The notes under the pieces are model-generated. The model did no database searches. It worked only from the letters and a program-made list of their open reading frames with translations, and was not told the origin of the DNA. Shown here piece by piece: positions 27,981 to 39,100 of a stretch of 64,000 bases of DNA. The position numbers and the translations under genes were made by a program. How positions within the stretch are numbered: the first letter of the stretch is position 1; the number at the start of each line of letters is the position of its first letter. Source of the stretch: Nitzschia sp. DOCU1 (Eukaryota > Bacillariophyta > Bacillariophyceae > Bacillariales > Bacillariaceae); NCBI GenBank assembly GCA_951394045.1, contig OX595992.1, positions 744,001 through 808,000 on the forward strand. The letters run 5' to 3'.

Positions 27981-29138
27981 ATGGGGCTGATGAGTAGTGA
28001 AATACTAGGTAGTGACGATGAGCTTGGGGGCAGTCTTAGGACCAGCTTGAGCCAATCAATGAAAAGCATCGGTGGCAAGTCCAAGTCTTACCTGCCGAGT
28101 TGCAAGAACGCAAAGAAACAACAATCGGAGCGCAGACGCGACGTCATAAAGTCCTCGATATTCTCTGCTCTCGACCAAAGCGACAGTAGTTCGCAACAGG
28201 ATTACCCCATCCCAGTCGCCTCTGATGACGACGACAGCGAATCAGCGAGTTCGATTCGCAAATTCCACAGACGATCAATGTCGCTCGACTCGACGCCAAA
28301 CAAATCGACCTCACAGCCCAAGCGACGAGGTAAGAAGTCAGACGTATATTCAGGGCCCAATGCGCCCCCGCCTCCTCCACCAGAGAATGGCGGCGGGCTA
28401 CGTTCAAACAGCAAAAGTCCTGGAGGAGTTGTTGCTAGAAAGACGCCTGTTCGATCAACGTCGCTCGGCGCCCCTCCAAAACTGAGACATGCAAAGGGTG
28501 AAAAGAAGGCTGCAATCGAACGTGGACGAGAACGGTCTCAAGCTCCTAGCAAGCCTACAGCCACTCCCCTCCGTAGAATGTCTCTTAGCGTCTTTGGTGG
28601 CGGATCCGCTAGTAGCAGCGCTCAGAACGGAGAAGATTCGAAGGTGGATGGAAGCATGTCCACGAGAAAGCCGCAACGCTCGCTTTCGATGGGTCATGGA
28701 AGGCGACGGACGAATGACTCCGAGTCATCGTCTCTTCCGAACAGACGTCGTGAATCAAGTGTAGGCCCCTCTGGTCGCCAGCTCAAAGGCAAACCCCTTG
28801 GTACCTTCTTGTCGGACCATACTCCTAAGCGCCGTGATGACGGTGACGACGACAGCGATGGAGACAGTGTCGGTACAGAGCAAAGCTGGATTTCGTGGGC
28901 TGCTTCATCGGCCCTCAAGCCCCTGGAGAAGCTCTACGATGATCTAAACGGAGTTTCCGACGACAAACGCAAAACGAAGACTGTCGCACGAGACGATAGT
29001 AGTGAGGATGAAAGTGATCAGGATGAATTCCCTAATACTGAAGCTGAAGCATGCTCGACCAGGTTGTCGACTACCGACAAGATTGCCGGGCTCCGATTCG
29101 TCGCGTCGAAACAAAAGAGACGTTCGCTGTATGTTTAG
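27981..29138 (+). CDS. Basic, Ser-rich disordered protein with repeated kinase-type sites
   Basis: 385 residues, single exon, unrecognised. It is almost entirely low-complexity Ser/Arg/Lys/Asp sequence with a PPPPPP run near residue 130. Recurrent basophilic-kinase sites stand out: FHRRSMSLDS, VRSTSLGAPP, LRRMSLSVFGG, PQRSLSMGHG and RRRESSVGPSG. These are R-x-x-S or R-R-x-S, mostly with a hydrophobic residue after the Ser. The start MGLMSS fits an N-myristoylation consensus (Gly2, Ser6). One ordered-looking stretch is SWISWAASSALKPLEKLYDD. A membrane-attached kinase substrate is a reasonable guess. It lies directly upstream of the cyclase-PDE gene. Confidence 0.65.
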   Translation: MGLMSSEILGSDDELGGSLRTSLSQSMKSIGGKSKSYLPSCKNAKKQQSERRRDVIKSSIFSALDQSDSSSQQDYPIPVASDDDDSESASSIRKFHRRSMSLDSTPNKSTSQPKRRGKKSDVYSGPNAPPPPPPENGGGLRSNSKSPGGVVARKTPVRSTSLGAPPKLRHAKGEKKAAIERGRERSQAPSKPTATPLRRMSLSVFGGGSASSSAQNGEDSKVDGSMSTRKPQRSLSMGHGRRRTNDSESSSLPNRRRESSVGPSGRQLKGKPLGTFLSDHTPKRRDDGDDDSDGDSVGTEQSWISWAASSALKPLEKLYDDLNGVSDDKRKTKTVARDDSSEDESDQDEFPNTEAEACSTRLSTTDKIAGLRFVASKQKRRSLYV

Positions 29139-30105
29139 ACTGCTTGGTTAAAACGCAAGTAATGTACAATCATAATTTTTGTTTCTGTTCATGTGTCCTT
29201 GTAAGTGATGATGTGATAGGACATACAGGGCGCGGTTGTCTGCTATGCCTACGGCGAATTTTTGAATGAGATACTATTGCTGAAGGAAGAACCCCAACCA
29301 GATAGCAGCACGGATGCTTTCGGCCTATATCTTTCAAGCGATAGAGAGGGTTTCTAGTAGTAGCAAAACTTCACCAACCAAGGCCGTGACTGCACGCCGT
29401 CGTGTTGTCGGCAACTTTTTGCGAGCCGAACAGTTGCGAGGGGTATTAACTAGTCATGGCCGGCGATAAGAATGGTGCCAAGGAGGAGGACACTAGTAGT
29501 ATTCGTAGTGGCGAGGAGTCGAAGGAGAGAGCGGCAAAGCAAAAAGGGAACTACCGGTACGTTGTTCGTTGTTGTTGTTGTTCTGGCGAGAGTCCGACTC
29601 ACTCGACCCAATCCTCAAATTTATGCCCATCCCCGTGCTAATATCATATCGCAGACGTCCTTGAGTCTACCGGTATACCGGACAGGCTCCGCATATATGC
29701 CCATGCTTTTTGCTCCGTGGCATTTTTCTCTTGAAAAGCTTACCAGGCCATGGCATGCATGCATGTGTAGAAGAGATTGAATAGCCCCAATTCTAATTTC
29801 GTCATTTTTAAGAGGGAGAAGGAATCTTGGCAAGAACAATTATGCAGGCCCTGCACTATCCGGCGGGACACTCAGTTCCTCGATTCCATAAATAAATAAA
29901 CAAGCGGTATTGATACCAGGTATAATTTACCGGACCTTAAATAGAGCTACCTTCTACTTCTTGCAAAAAAAGCTGCCGAGGCAGAGACGAGGGCGAAATT
30001 GAGAAGGCTCGACAAGACAGCAAAAGCCACTCCACCGACACAATTGCTTCGTCTTGCTACGTATTATTATTACTACTACTATTAAAGGTTGGGGGAGTTC
30101 AAACC
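29139..30105. other. Intergenic: upstream of the cyclase-PDE gene
   Basis: 967 bp. It holds a doubtful short gene (29456), TACCGGTA sites near 29553 and 29670, a TACCAGGTA palindrome at 29914-29922, and a trinucleotide-type run (attattattactactactatt) about 25 bp before the cyclase ATG. Confidence 0.4.
29456..29664 (+). CDS. Possible very small two-exon protein
   Basis: An ATG in good context opens a hydrophilic frame (MAGDKNGAKEEDTSSIRSGE, then ESKERAAKQKGNYR). A GTACGT donor at 29557 joined to an acceptor ending at 29654 would end the protein soon after, at about 36 residues. Unspliced, it continues to 29641 with a Cys-rich tail that looks non-coding. It could instead be an upstream reading frame or chance. 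Confidence 0.25.
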
Positions 30106-33100
30106 ATGACGAACGCCACTGTTACTCATGACGACTCAACGGGAATGTACAAAGCGATAAAGAATTTGCGGTCTATGTCGCACGCTTCAGTTGACCTGTG
30201 GAATGCTAGCGGTGGGGATCAATTTGCTGAGTCGTCGGAACAATTCTCGGCTGATGAGCGCAGCGCCAAAGGTGGTGGCCGCTCAAGCCTAGACCAAGCT
30301 CTGGCGGCCAATGAAACCAAGGTCGTTCGCCGATTGAAAGGACTTGTTTTCCTTCTGCTGCTTACAACTACTGTGTTGGTGGGGTGGGCGGTTTTTGAGT
30401 ACACTTCTCGCGCGGAAAATGCTGCTTTCGAGGAAAAGTACGACGAAGATGCTCGAAAAGTTCTGTCGACCCTTGGTGCCAATATGAATCATATTCTTGA
30501 GTCCCTCGATTCTTTTGCCGTGGCGATGGTATCATTCGCAAGATATTCCAATCAGACTTGGCCTTTTGTGGTCATTCCGGATTTTGCCGTGAGAGCGGAG
30601 AGGATTCGCACTCTCAGCAAAGCCGTATACGTCAATATTTACACCTATGTTGAGAAGGATCAACGCAAGGAATGGGAAAGGTGGGCGTCACTCGAAGAAA
30701 ACAACTATTGGGTGGACGAGACTATCTCACTGATGGACGCGAATCCAGACAACCAGTGGCCTATCGTAAAGAATTATACGCGGTGGGATGTCATTTATGG
30801 ATATGAGGAATGGGATAAAGAAAATCCAGGAGTGGAGGGGACAAACACAAGCGGTAAGAAGACATTCCCAGATTTCCCAAGGGTCGCGCAACGTATTTTC
30901 TACCGACTCCGGTCTGACACCGTCGTCTATTTTTTCCATGTTTGCTGTTTTTGTTAGGACCGTGGTTACCCCTGTGGCAGAGCATGCCCGTGATCCCCTA
31001 CGATCCTCCTTACAACTGGGGTCTCAATACTATTCCAGACCATTCTTCCAGTGATAGCGTTTTTGAATCTCACAAAGTTGCTCTAAGCGAAGCGTATCTC
31101 ATCAACGGGCCAGACACCGACCCCGACACGTTTCAGGAGAATATTGATGAAGCCGATTGGATAAGTTCTTTTCTCACCACCGATGAAGACCCGATGGCTC
31201 CGATTTCGGATTATTATTATCCCATTATTGACGACAACGTAGACTCCCTGAGCCTTTTTGAGGAGGACTACGATGTGAACGAACACAGAGTAGTTGCCCT
31301 GCTTTCTGTTTCTGTCTACTGGCGGGATGCTTTGAAAGACATTTTACCTGATGGCTCCGAAGGTATGGTAATGGTTTTCAACGGGGAATGCAATCCATCA
31401 TTCACATATGAGATCAACGGGGGAGAGACTCGCTATCTTGGTGCTGGCGACCTGCATGACACTCGGTACGACGACATGGAGATTTCAGCTGTGCTCAACG
31501 ATTTGGTAGTCGCCGAGATGGCAACTCAAGGAGGGCGACCTCCCTTGAACGACGAGAAATGCATCTACTTTGTGTCAATGTATCCTTCAGAAAAAATGGA
31601 GAACCAGTTTGTGTCCAACAAACCGGTGTACTATACGGTTTTGGCCGTATCGATTTTTGCCTTCACGGCGGCCGTGTTTGTCCTCTACGACTGGTACGTC
31701 GAGAGGCGCCACCGCATGGTCAAAGCAAAGGCAGTCCAAAGCACTGCCATCGTGGATTCTTTGTTTCCGGCGGCAGTGCAAGAACGGATTGCGAATGAAA
31801 TCGTTCACTCAGAAACGCCAACGTCAAAACTTAACAAGTTTCTCAACGTTGGCAACCCCCAAAATATGTCTCTAGAGCGGAGTGAGAGTATCAAGGGCAA
31901 GCCAATAGCCGAGCTCTTTTCCGATACCACCGTGCTATTCGCTGATATTGTCGGCTTTACAGGCTGGAGTTCTGAGAGGGAACCGTCGCAAGTTTTTACA
32001 CTTTTGGAGACGCTGTATGCTGCATTTGATGCGATGGCTAAACGCCACCAAATCTTTAAAGTCGAGACCATCGGAGATTGTTATGTGGCAGTTGCTGGCT
32101 TACCCGAACCCAACAAGAACCACGCGGTGGCCATGTGCAAATTTGCTGTCGAGTGCCTTCGAAAGATCAAGTCAGTCGTCAGGGAACTTGAGCCTACTCT
32201 TGGTCCGGGCACTGGTTCACTTATGCTTCGAGCGGGAATGCACAGTGGACCAACCACGGCTGGTGTTCTACGTGGCGAAAAGGCTCGATTTCAACTGTTT
32301 GGCGATACAGTCAATACAGCATCGCGAATGGAGACTACAGGCCTTCCCGACCGAATCCAGTTGAGTGAAAAAACGGCGAGTCTACTGATTGCATCTGGTA
32401 AAAGGTCATGGATCGTACCCAGAGAGGAGAAGGTGACTGCGAAGGGGAAAGGATTGATGCAGACTTATTTCTTGAAATCTGCTTCCACTAAGTCCAACGC
32501 GTCAACTCGTGCTTTGTCAGTCGACTCCAAAGATACTGCGTCAGAAAGCGGGCAATCGGGGACCAGCCGACCTGATGCGGACGAATCATCCTTGAGCGCG
32601 AGGAACTCTGTGCTGGTCAACTGGAGTAATGGTATTCTGGAAACGCTCCTCTCTGACATTGTTGCGCAACGGGGGACCGGCGTCCAACCTTCGTCAAACG
32701 AACAAAAAACGATTGAAATGCTTGAAATTGCATATGATACACAAGACCGCATGTTCACGGAGGAAGCGATGGATGTCATTGCGTTTCCTCAGGGCATTCG
32801 TGCCAAGGAAGACGACTCTGACAAAATCCAGCAGGCGTTGTCCCCTTCATTGCTGGGACAACTGAAAGACTATGTTGGTCACCTTGCAGATGCGTACAAT
32901 GCTGAAAATCCATTTCACAACTTTGAGCAGTAAGTCCGCTGAGATCACCCTTCGTCAAACGCGCTTTTGACTCCGCATGTAATACCTCACCAATCTTGCG
33001 TCTCACCGTTCACTAAAAAGTGCATGTCATGTTCTCATGAGCGCAATGAGGCTGCTCCAGAGAGTCGAAACTAGGGGTACGCTGCAAGGAGATGATGATG

Positions 33101-33894
33101 CCGTCTCCGAATGTCTTTTCGATGACTATATGCGCTCGGTTGCCATGAATCCTTTGACCAAGTTTGGTATTATGCTGTCAGCTCTTATTGGTGAGATTGA
33201 CCACCCCGGACTTCCAGCAAATGCGGTGCTGGTTCGAGAGCAACCAGAGCTTGCGCGAGTTTATGGAGAGAATTGGTGCGCCGCGGAGCACAGTTTCGAA
33301 TTTGCTTGGAACCTTCTGATGGAGCCTGCCTACGACGAGCTTCGAGGGGCGATTTACACCACTGAAGAGGAGCTTCGACACTTCCGCCAAGTGTTAGTGA
33401 ATTGTGTGGCAACGACAGATATGTTTGACCAAAACTTAAACGCCGCTAGAGAACAGCGCTGGTCCAGCGTCTTTCCAGCAAGCAATGGCTCAGAGGATGA
33501 TGGGGAGAAGACTGCCCAAGAAAAAGCCGTGAGCCGCGATGACTGGAACAAGAAGGCTACTGCAGTGATTGAAGCCATTGTGCGAGCTTCCGAAATTTCG
33601 CATACCATGCAGCACTGGCACGTCTATCAGTCCTGGTCCCGTCGTAAGTACGATGAATGTTGTAAAGCGTATGAATCGAAGCAAATCGAAGCGAACCCGT
33701 CCGAGAGCTGGTACGAACAAGAGCTATTTTTCTTTGACAATTACACCATTCCACTAGCCAAGAAACTGCAACAATGCAAAGTACTTGGAAGGGCCAGCGA
33801 ACAGCTTCTGGGCTATGCTCAAAGCAACAGGAAACAGTGGTCGATCAGTGGAGCCGAAGTCATCGAAGATTTCAAGACAAAAATGAGCGAATGA
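30106..33894 (+). CDS. Receptor-type class III nucleotidyl cyclase fused to a degenerate phosphodiesterase domain
   Basis: Three exons: 30106-30853, 30958-32929 and 33021-33894 (introns 104 and 91 bp), 1197 residues. TM1 is at about 78-98, then an ectodomain of about 380 residues, then TM2 (YYTVLAVSIFAFTAAVFVLY). The cyclase has VLFADIVGFTGW (Asp579), FKVETIGDCYVAVAG (Glu619, Asp623), GMHSGPTTAGVLRG and FGDTVNTASRME, so both metal Asp and the transition-state Asn/Arg are present. Glu619 is guanylate-type, but the usual Cys partner is Gln695, so the substrate is uncertain. The class I PDE domain (FHNFEHACHV, His903-His910; ASEISHTMQHWHVY) has Gly964-Glu965 where the HD dyad belongs, and Glu1098 for a ligand Asp. 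It is probably inactive or altered. The family makes cGMP or cAMP at membranes. Confidence 0.9.
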
Positions 33895-34266
33895 AAACCA
33901 AATGAGAACGAACCTTTAGAAGTGGAGCAGAAAGGGCAAGGTAGGGGGTGTGGGGTTAAAAGAGACTATTAGTCTACTAGCTACGAGGTTATTTTAGTCA
34001 GCCACTCCCAGTGCGCTTCCTTCTACCGGTAGTTGCTGGTACGAGTCCAGCATGACGTCACGCACGCGATGATGTTTATTCTCGCGCCGAGCGAGAGGCG
34101 GCGATTTTTTTGGCCGTTGGATGGAGCTCCATGACCTGCCACGAGATGGTAGTAACTCGTAGATCCGAGTTAACATTTCTTTCTCTGTCGACCAGAATAA
34201 TAGTAATATCTTCTGCTGGAGGCTACTTTCGTATCGACTTGCGAAATCAGTTGTTTTCAAAGCACA
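33895..34266. promoter_or_regulatory. Intergenic region with a CRE palindrome
   Basis: 372 bp between the cyclase-PDE gene and the second orphan membrane gene, same strand. It contains TGACGTCA (34053-34060) and a TACCGGTA (about 34025). It probably acts as the promoter of the gene at 34267. Confidence 0.5.
34053..34060. promoter_or_regulatory. Perfect CRE palindrome TGACGTCA
   Basis: The canonical bZIP/CRE element, 207 bp upstream of the ATG at 34267. In Phaeodactylum, CO2/cAMP-responsive elements of the TGACGT/ACGTCA type drive cAMP-repressed genes through bZIP factors. Function here is inferred from position and sequence only. Confidence 0.45.
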
Positions 34267-35428
34267 ATGGAAGAGGAAGACATTGTTGTCGGTAATCCTG
34301 CGAAAGGACCCTTGCATCATCGTGGGGGCGAGGGGAATGAGAGCTACGACGAGGAAGATGTTGCGCTTCTAAACCTCGACGGTTCGTCTCCCACGAGTCA
34401 CCACAGTCACGCATCCGACCAAGAAGAGGAGATCCCTTCAACACCACTAACGCGCTGGGAAAGGGCTGTTGCCATTTTACACAAGAATCTGCTTCCTGAT
34501 CAGGGTGTGGTCATTGCTGGTTTCCCATTAGTCGACGGAGACTTCACCGTCAAGCTGTTGAAGTTTGTTCTACTGACGTTTGGCTCAATTGCGCTAGTGC
34601 ACAAAATCGTGGAACACTACTTTACGGATCGCGATCAATCTATGAAACTCTTTCACATTTGGCGATTTGACACAAACCTTATCATCATGGACAGTGTCGT
34701 CTACTTTTTGGTCGGCAGACTTTGGAAGCAACGCGGTGTCGACCATTTGGCATGGATAATTCCGCTGATTGTCTGCAATATCTATTTTGAATGCCAGAAT
34801 TACATGAAATGGCTACAACACAGCGTTTCGCTTTTTGAGATTCATTGTATCTGGCCTTGGCAGCTTTGGCTCTTCGTCGCTATTTTGGTGCCGACCATTG
34901 GGGCGTTGGTGTTGGCACATGTCCATCGAGCTTGGACAAAAAGGGTTCTTCTGATCAAAGTGGTAGAACTATCCATGTGCGCATTCTTCTTCTTGGCACC
35001 TGTCATGTCCTCTCCTTATTTTCATCTGCATCACTGGTTTGCCGGGTGGCTCTTGGGAATGCATGCCAACTTTGATGTATGGTGGAGCCGGGCGGTCATG
35101 GCGTACTGTTGGGTAAGTAGACCAATCTGTACCAGGTACCTGCCATGGTAGCTTGTGTCTGCGCTTACCCGAAATCCTCATGGCGTGCGTGATTTCTTGA
35201 TTTGTCTAGGGAATGTACATCAATGGGATTGCTGTGTATGGTCGAGATCCTGTCCTGACCTGTGAGTATGCCTACTTCTTGACCCTCGACAACAAATGCC
35301 CATACGTCAAGTGTTACTTGGATGCTCTTCAGGAAATGAGGGAGCATCCCCAAAATGCGACGCATGTAGTGCAGGAAATGAAACCTGTCGACTGGCGCAA
35401 TTGTTCCGCTACTGGATATCATCCCTAG
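34267..35428 (+). CDS. Orphan His-rich multi-pass membrane protein (paralogue 2)
   Basis: Two exons: 34267-35112 and 35210-35428 (intron 97 bp, phase 0), 354 residues. The family is unrecognised. Layout matches the gene at 25663: an acidic, His-containing N-terminus, about six or seven TM helices, IWRFDTNLIIMDSVVYFLVG, the block YFHLHHWFAGWLLGMHANFD, then GMYINGIAVYGRDPVLTCEY after the intron, and a terminal DWRNCSATGYHP. The intron falls between the last two TM-associated blocks and is absent from paralogue 1. The near-identical C-terminal ends imply a functional tail, perhaps a sorting or metal-binding signal. It lies between the two cyclase genes. Confidence 0.8.
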
Positions 35429-36173
35429 TATAATGAAAACACTCTTAAAGCAATGGCATCCACCCTAGTCTGCCTTTTTGTTTTGCAGTTATTCTGCAGG
35501 ACGAGGACGAAGCGATCATCAGCACCAGCCACATAGCATCCGGATCAAAGATCGTATTGCAGCGGAAGTAGCAAGGCCATGAATCGTACCGGTCGATTTT
35601 CGTGCGGGCTTGCCCGTGTACCAGGTACGGAATACTTCACGATACCATTGGTGAATACATACGGTGGTACCAAGCAAGACATACAGACGTCTGATCTCGC
35701 ACCGTACCTGGTACAGACAGTCAGTAGAGTCAGTACCGTACAGTCCGTCCTTGTATCCGTAATAACGGCCGCCATGACGTCGAAACGCCCCGCGTTGTTG
35801 TTCCTGGAACACAGGGACGAATGGTGCTGTTGTTGCTGCTGTTGACAATCCGCGACGTACTATATCTTATCCCTTCATGAGGTCTGCCAACTATCATTGT
35901 TTTCGTTAAATTCGGTGTTTTCTGTTCTATAGCAAGAAGTAGGCGTCCAGGGCCTGTTTGGGAGCTGCTGCATTGCGGAGGAAACATCTACGAATTTGTT
36001 TCATTCATTCTGAAAGAAAGGTTGCTGCGGAATTTTCGCCTCGCTGTCTCCTTCGTGTCATCGACCCAGAATCCCTATTCCGTTTGTGGTCTCTTTTAAA
36101 AAGGCCACAAAGCTAGTCCAAAATTCCGTATCGAAGAATAACTCACGCTGGAGAGCTGACCTCAGGCGCCAGT
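35429..36173. other. Intergenic: upstream of the channel-pseudocyclase gene
   Basis: 745 bp with no supportable gene. Short frames on both strands at 35519-35848 lack protein character. It carries TACCAGGTA (35619-35627) and TACCTGGTA (35705-35713), 86 bp apart, plus a third copy in the intron just upstream (35130). Confidence 0.4.
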
Positions 36174-39100
36174 ATGAGCGACCGAAGGCCCAGCTTAATC
36201 GACCAGATGGCCCTCGCTGCCGCCCTTGAAGCAGATTTGGACTTGTCCAGTGGAGATGAAGACGATGACTCGAGTGAGGAATTGCTCATGGGGGGTGATC
36301 CCACTGATCATCCTCGTTTGGTCTTCAACAGTGATGTTATTGAAGAGGCTGTTGGCATGGAAGATGACGAAGAAGAAGAAATAGACTTTGTCCAAGGTTC
36401 GAACCAAAGAGGACATCGTCGCCAGAGGACTGGTGATTCTGGAATGGAATATGATGATGTTGCCTCAGCCCCATCCGCTGGGTCGGAAGAATTAGATGGG
36501 TTTGCGGAGCACCCCTTGATGCCCCTGGGGTTTCAATGGCAACAGTCAAATCGCGCTTCTAGCCTTGATGACTCACAGGTTTCTGCATTCAATATGTCAT
36601 CTGCCTCGGAAGACTGGGAGACGGAGGAAATGCCGGCAGAAACGAAGGGTCGTAGGTCGAGTGTCAAGCAACAACAGCGTCGATCCTCTTTTCAGTCTCA
36701 ACAGTCGTCTGATGGATCCTACCATTCGGCCCCTCCTCTAGCCATGCATGAACCCACCTCTCCAATCCCTCCCAGCGGGGCGGTGCGTCGGGCCTCTCAT
36801 TCCATTCGGAGACCATCTATCAAAATTACAGTTGCAGGTGGTGCTACTGCGGAAGACGATGAAAGTGCGCTCAGTTTGCCTTCTGCTTCTAGTGCCCCCA
36901 GCAATTTACCACGTTTTGGACGATTGTCTAGTCTGAGTTCACGCCGCCAAAATTTGAGTATACAAGCGCGAAGCGGTGCATCAAGTGGTACCTTGGACCA
37001 GGCCCTCGAGAGCCTTTCAACTCATAATTCCAATAGCGAATGGGAAAATGTTGCGGCCGCTGTGACTGTTGTTGCGGCCGGTTCGCAAGCGACCGGAAAT
37101 TCCGCATCGCGACACATCAAGTTTGCAGTGGACGATACCGTTCTGGTCTTGCTTACTTTGCTGAATGTCACAAACATGGAAGACCCCAAAGATACTTTCA
37201 CGGTCGCGCCCGTTAACAAGCATGGATTCCCACAAGGGGAAGGAAGAACCGACGAAGAAAAGGTTGGCCCGTATACGTTTGTATTAGCGACAGTCAAGCA
37301 CGTCCATTTCGATGAAGACGATCGGTATTATACCGTTATTCGAGCCGACACTGGAACAGAACAGCGTGCAGACTCGGGTAAGTAAAGGATTTGTGCTTCC
37401 ATTTTCGATTGGATTTGCTTTGCACTCACCCACGTTGATTGGCTCAAAAGGATGGATCGAGCCTCTCAATGATCCTGTGGGAATCGAGACTGCATCCCGG
37501 GCTGCCCGGCTTACCCTGCGTTCCGCTCAAGATAAACCAATGGAAGACTTAGAGGAGACAGGCTATCTACAGGACGTGTGGGATTGTCTCATGGACGTCG
37601 TGGCTTGGCCTGCCGATTTCAGTCGGTCGACATTGCTTCCTTGGTACCGAAACCAGAGGGCCAATGCCAAGCAAAGGGTCACCGAGTTATTATATGGTGA
37701 TTCACCGTTTGCCTGCAGAGTTCGCATTACTGGTATCAATTTTTTGGTCTTCTGCAGTTTCTGTTTTTTGCTGCTGGAAGTTGTCAACCTGGCGTTTTTG
37801 CCTGCGAGCTATGATAGGGAGTTTTCCATCGTTGGAGTGTAAGTGACGCGATACGGCGATGGGATAGACACATATGCATCGGTCTCACTTATTGCTCTGT
37901 TGACTTAGTGTAATCTGGTGCATCTTGGTTCTCGAGCTGGTCTTTGAAGTGATTATCCGACCGAAAGGGTACACAACTTTGATTCAGTCGGATCGAGCTT
38001 TTGCGCCTTCCACGGCAAGACACATCAACCGTTTTCACTTGATCTTTGAGAGCATTGCATTATTCACGTATATCCCAGAGTTTCGATGCTTGGCACCCTA
38101 TGAGATGTGTCACAGAGGCCCTTTGTTATCCCGGGTAGGGTCGTCGTTGGATGCTGTGATTGGACAGTCGCACGCCGTCTCGGCAAGGGGGAGATTTTTG
38201 CTGGGTTTGACGGCATTGCGTCTCTTTGGGCTCATCCGCCACTGGAAGCAAATGTTCATTAATAATACTTTTCGCCCGACGGAGAGACAAGGAATCGAAA
38301 AATGGCTCATTCCTCGCGGGAAAGACAATGGGGAGTCAATAAGGAGTGGACAGCAAAATTCCAGCAAGAAGAGTGAGGTACGTTTGGCTACTTTCCCATG
38401 TAAGGCGAGAATGATATAATTTCTGACGTGCCAGAAACAGGATGAAAACGAAAGCATTGTGTATTACGGCGAAGAAAATGTGAAGTTGACTTCCTCCGAA
38501 GAAGATCAGCGCCTGAAGAATGCTGCGACTATCGGTACAGCACTCATGGTGGTGAACTCACAACGGGCTCTGGTGCTATTGTAAGTCATTCTTGGCTCAC
38601 TCAGTTCCTATCGTCTTCTGGCCTGATGTACTCTAACAAGCTTTTTTGTTCGTTGTCAGAACATCCATTTTACTTGTCCTACCGCTACTACAGTCTCTCG
38701 CACAACAGAACCTTGTTTCTTACAAAATGGTCGACCTTCTCCAGGCGCATAATTTGGCAGCCCCGACGAATTCAAACGAAGATTGCGCATATCTCAAGTC
38801 GAGTGTGCAATCCTGGATACGAATGGCAGCCACACCCCAACCCGCTTCTCTTTTCGAAATTGTTGAAGACACGTACATTTTGTGGGCGCAGCTATTGCCC
38901 GTCCGCTGCGATTTCCAACGAGATGATGGCGTGATCACTTTTTGCAACGGCCAGGAAGAATCATTTGCTGCGGCGGCACCGAGCAGTTGTATGGTCTGGG
39001 ATGATTACAGCCCGGAGACTCCAGATGACGCGACTCCCGATTACTTTGCCGAACAGCTTTCTCTTCGATCAGAGGGGATTCGGGAAATACGCATTAAAGC

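Noticed and set aside
35519..35848. Minus-strand frame of 109 codons
   Set aside because: It spans two copies of a repeated palindrome and has no protein character.
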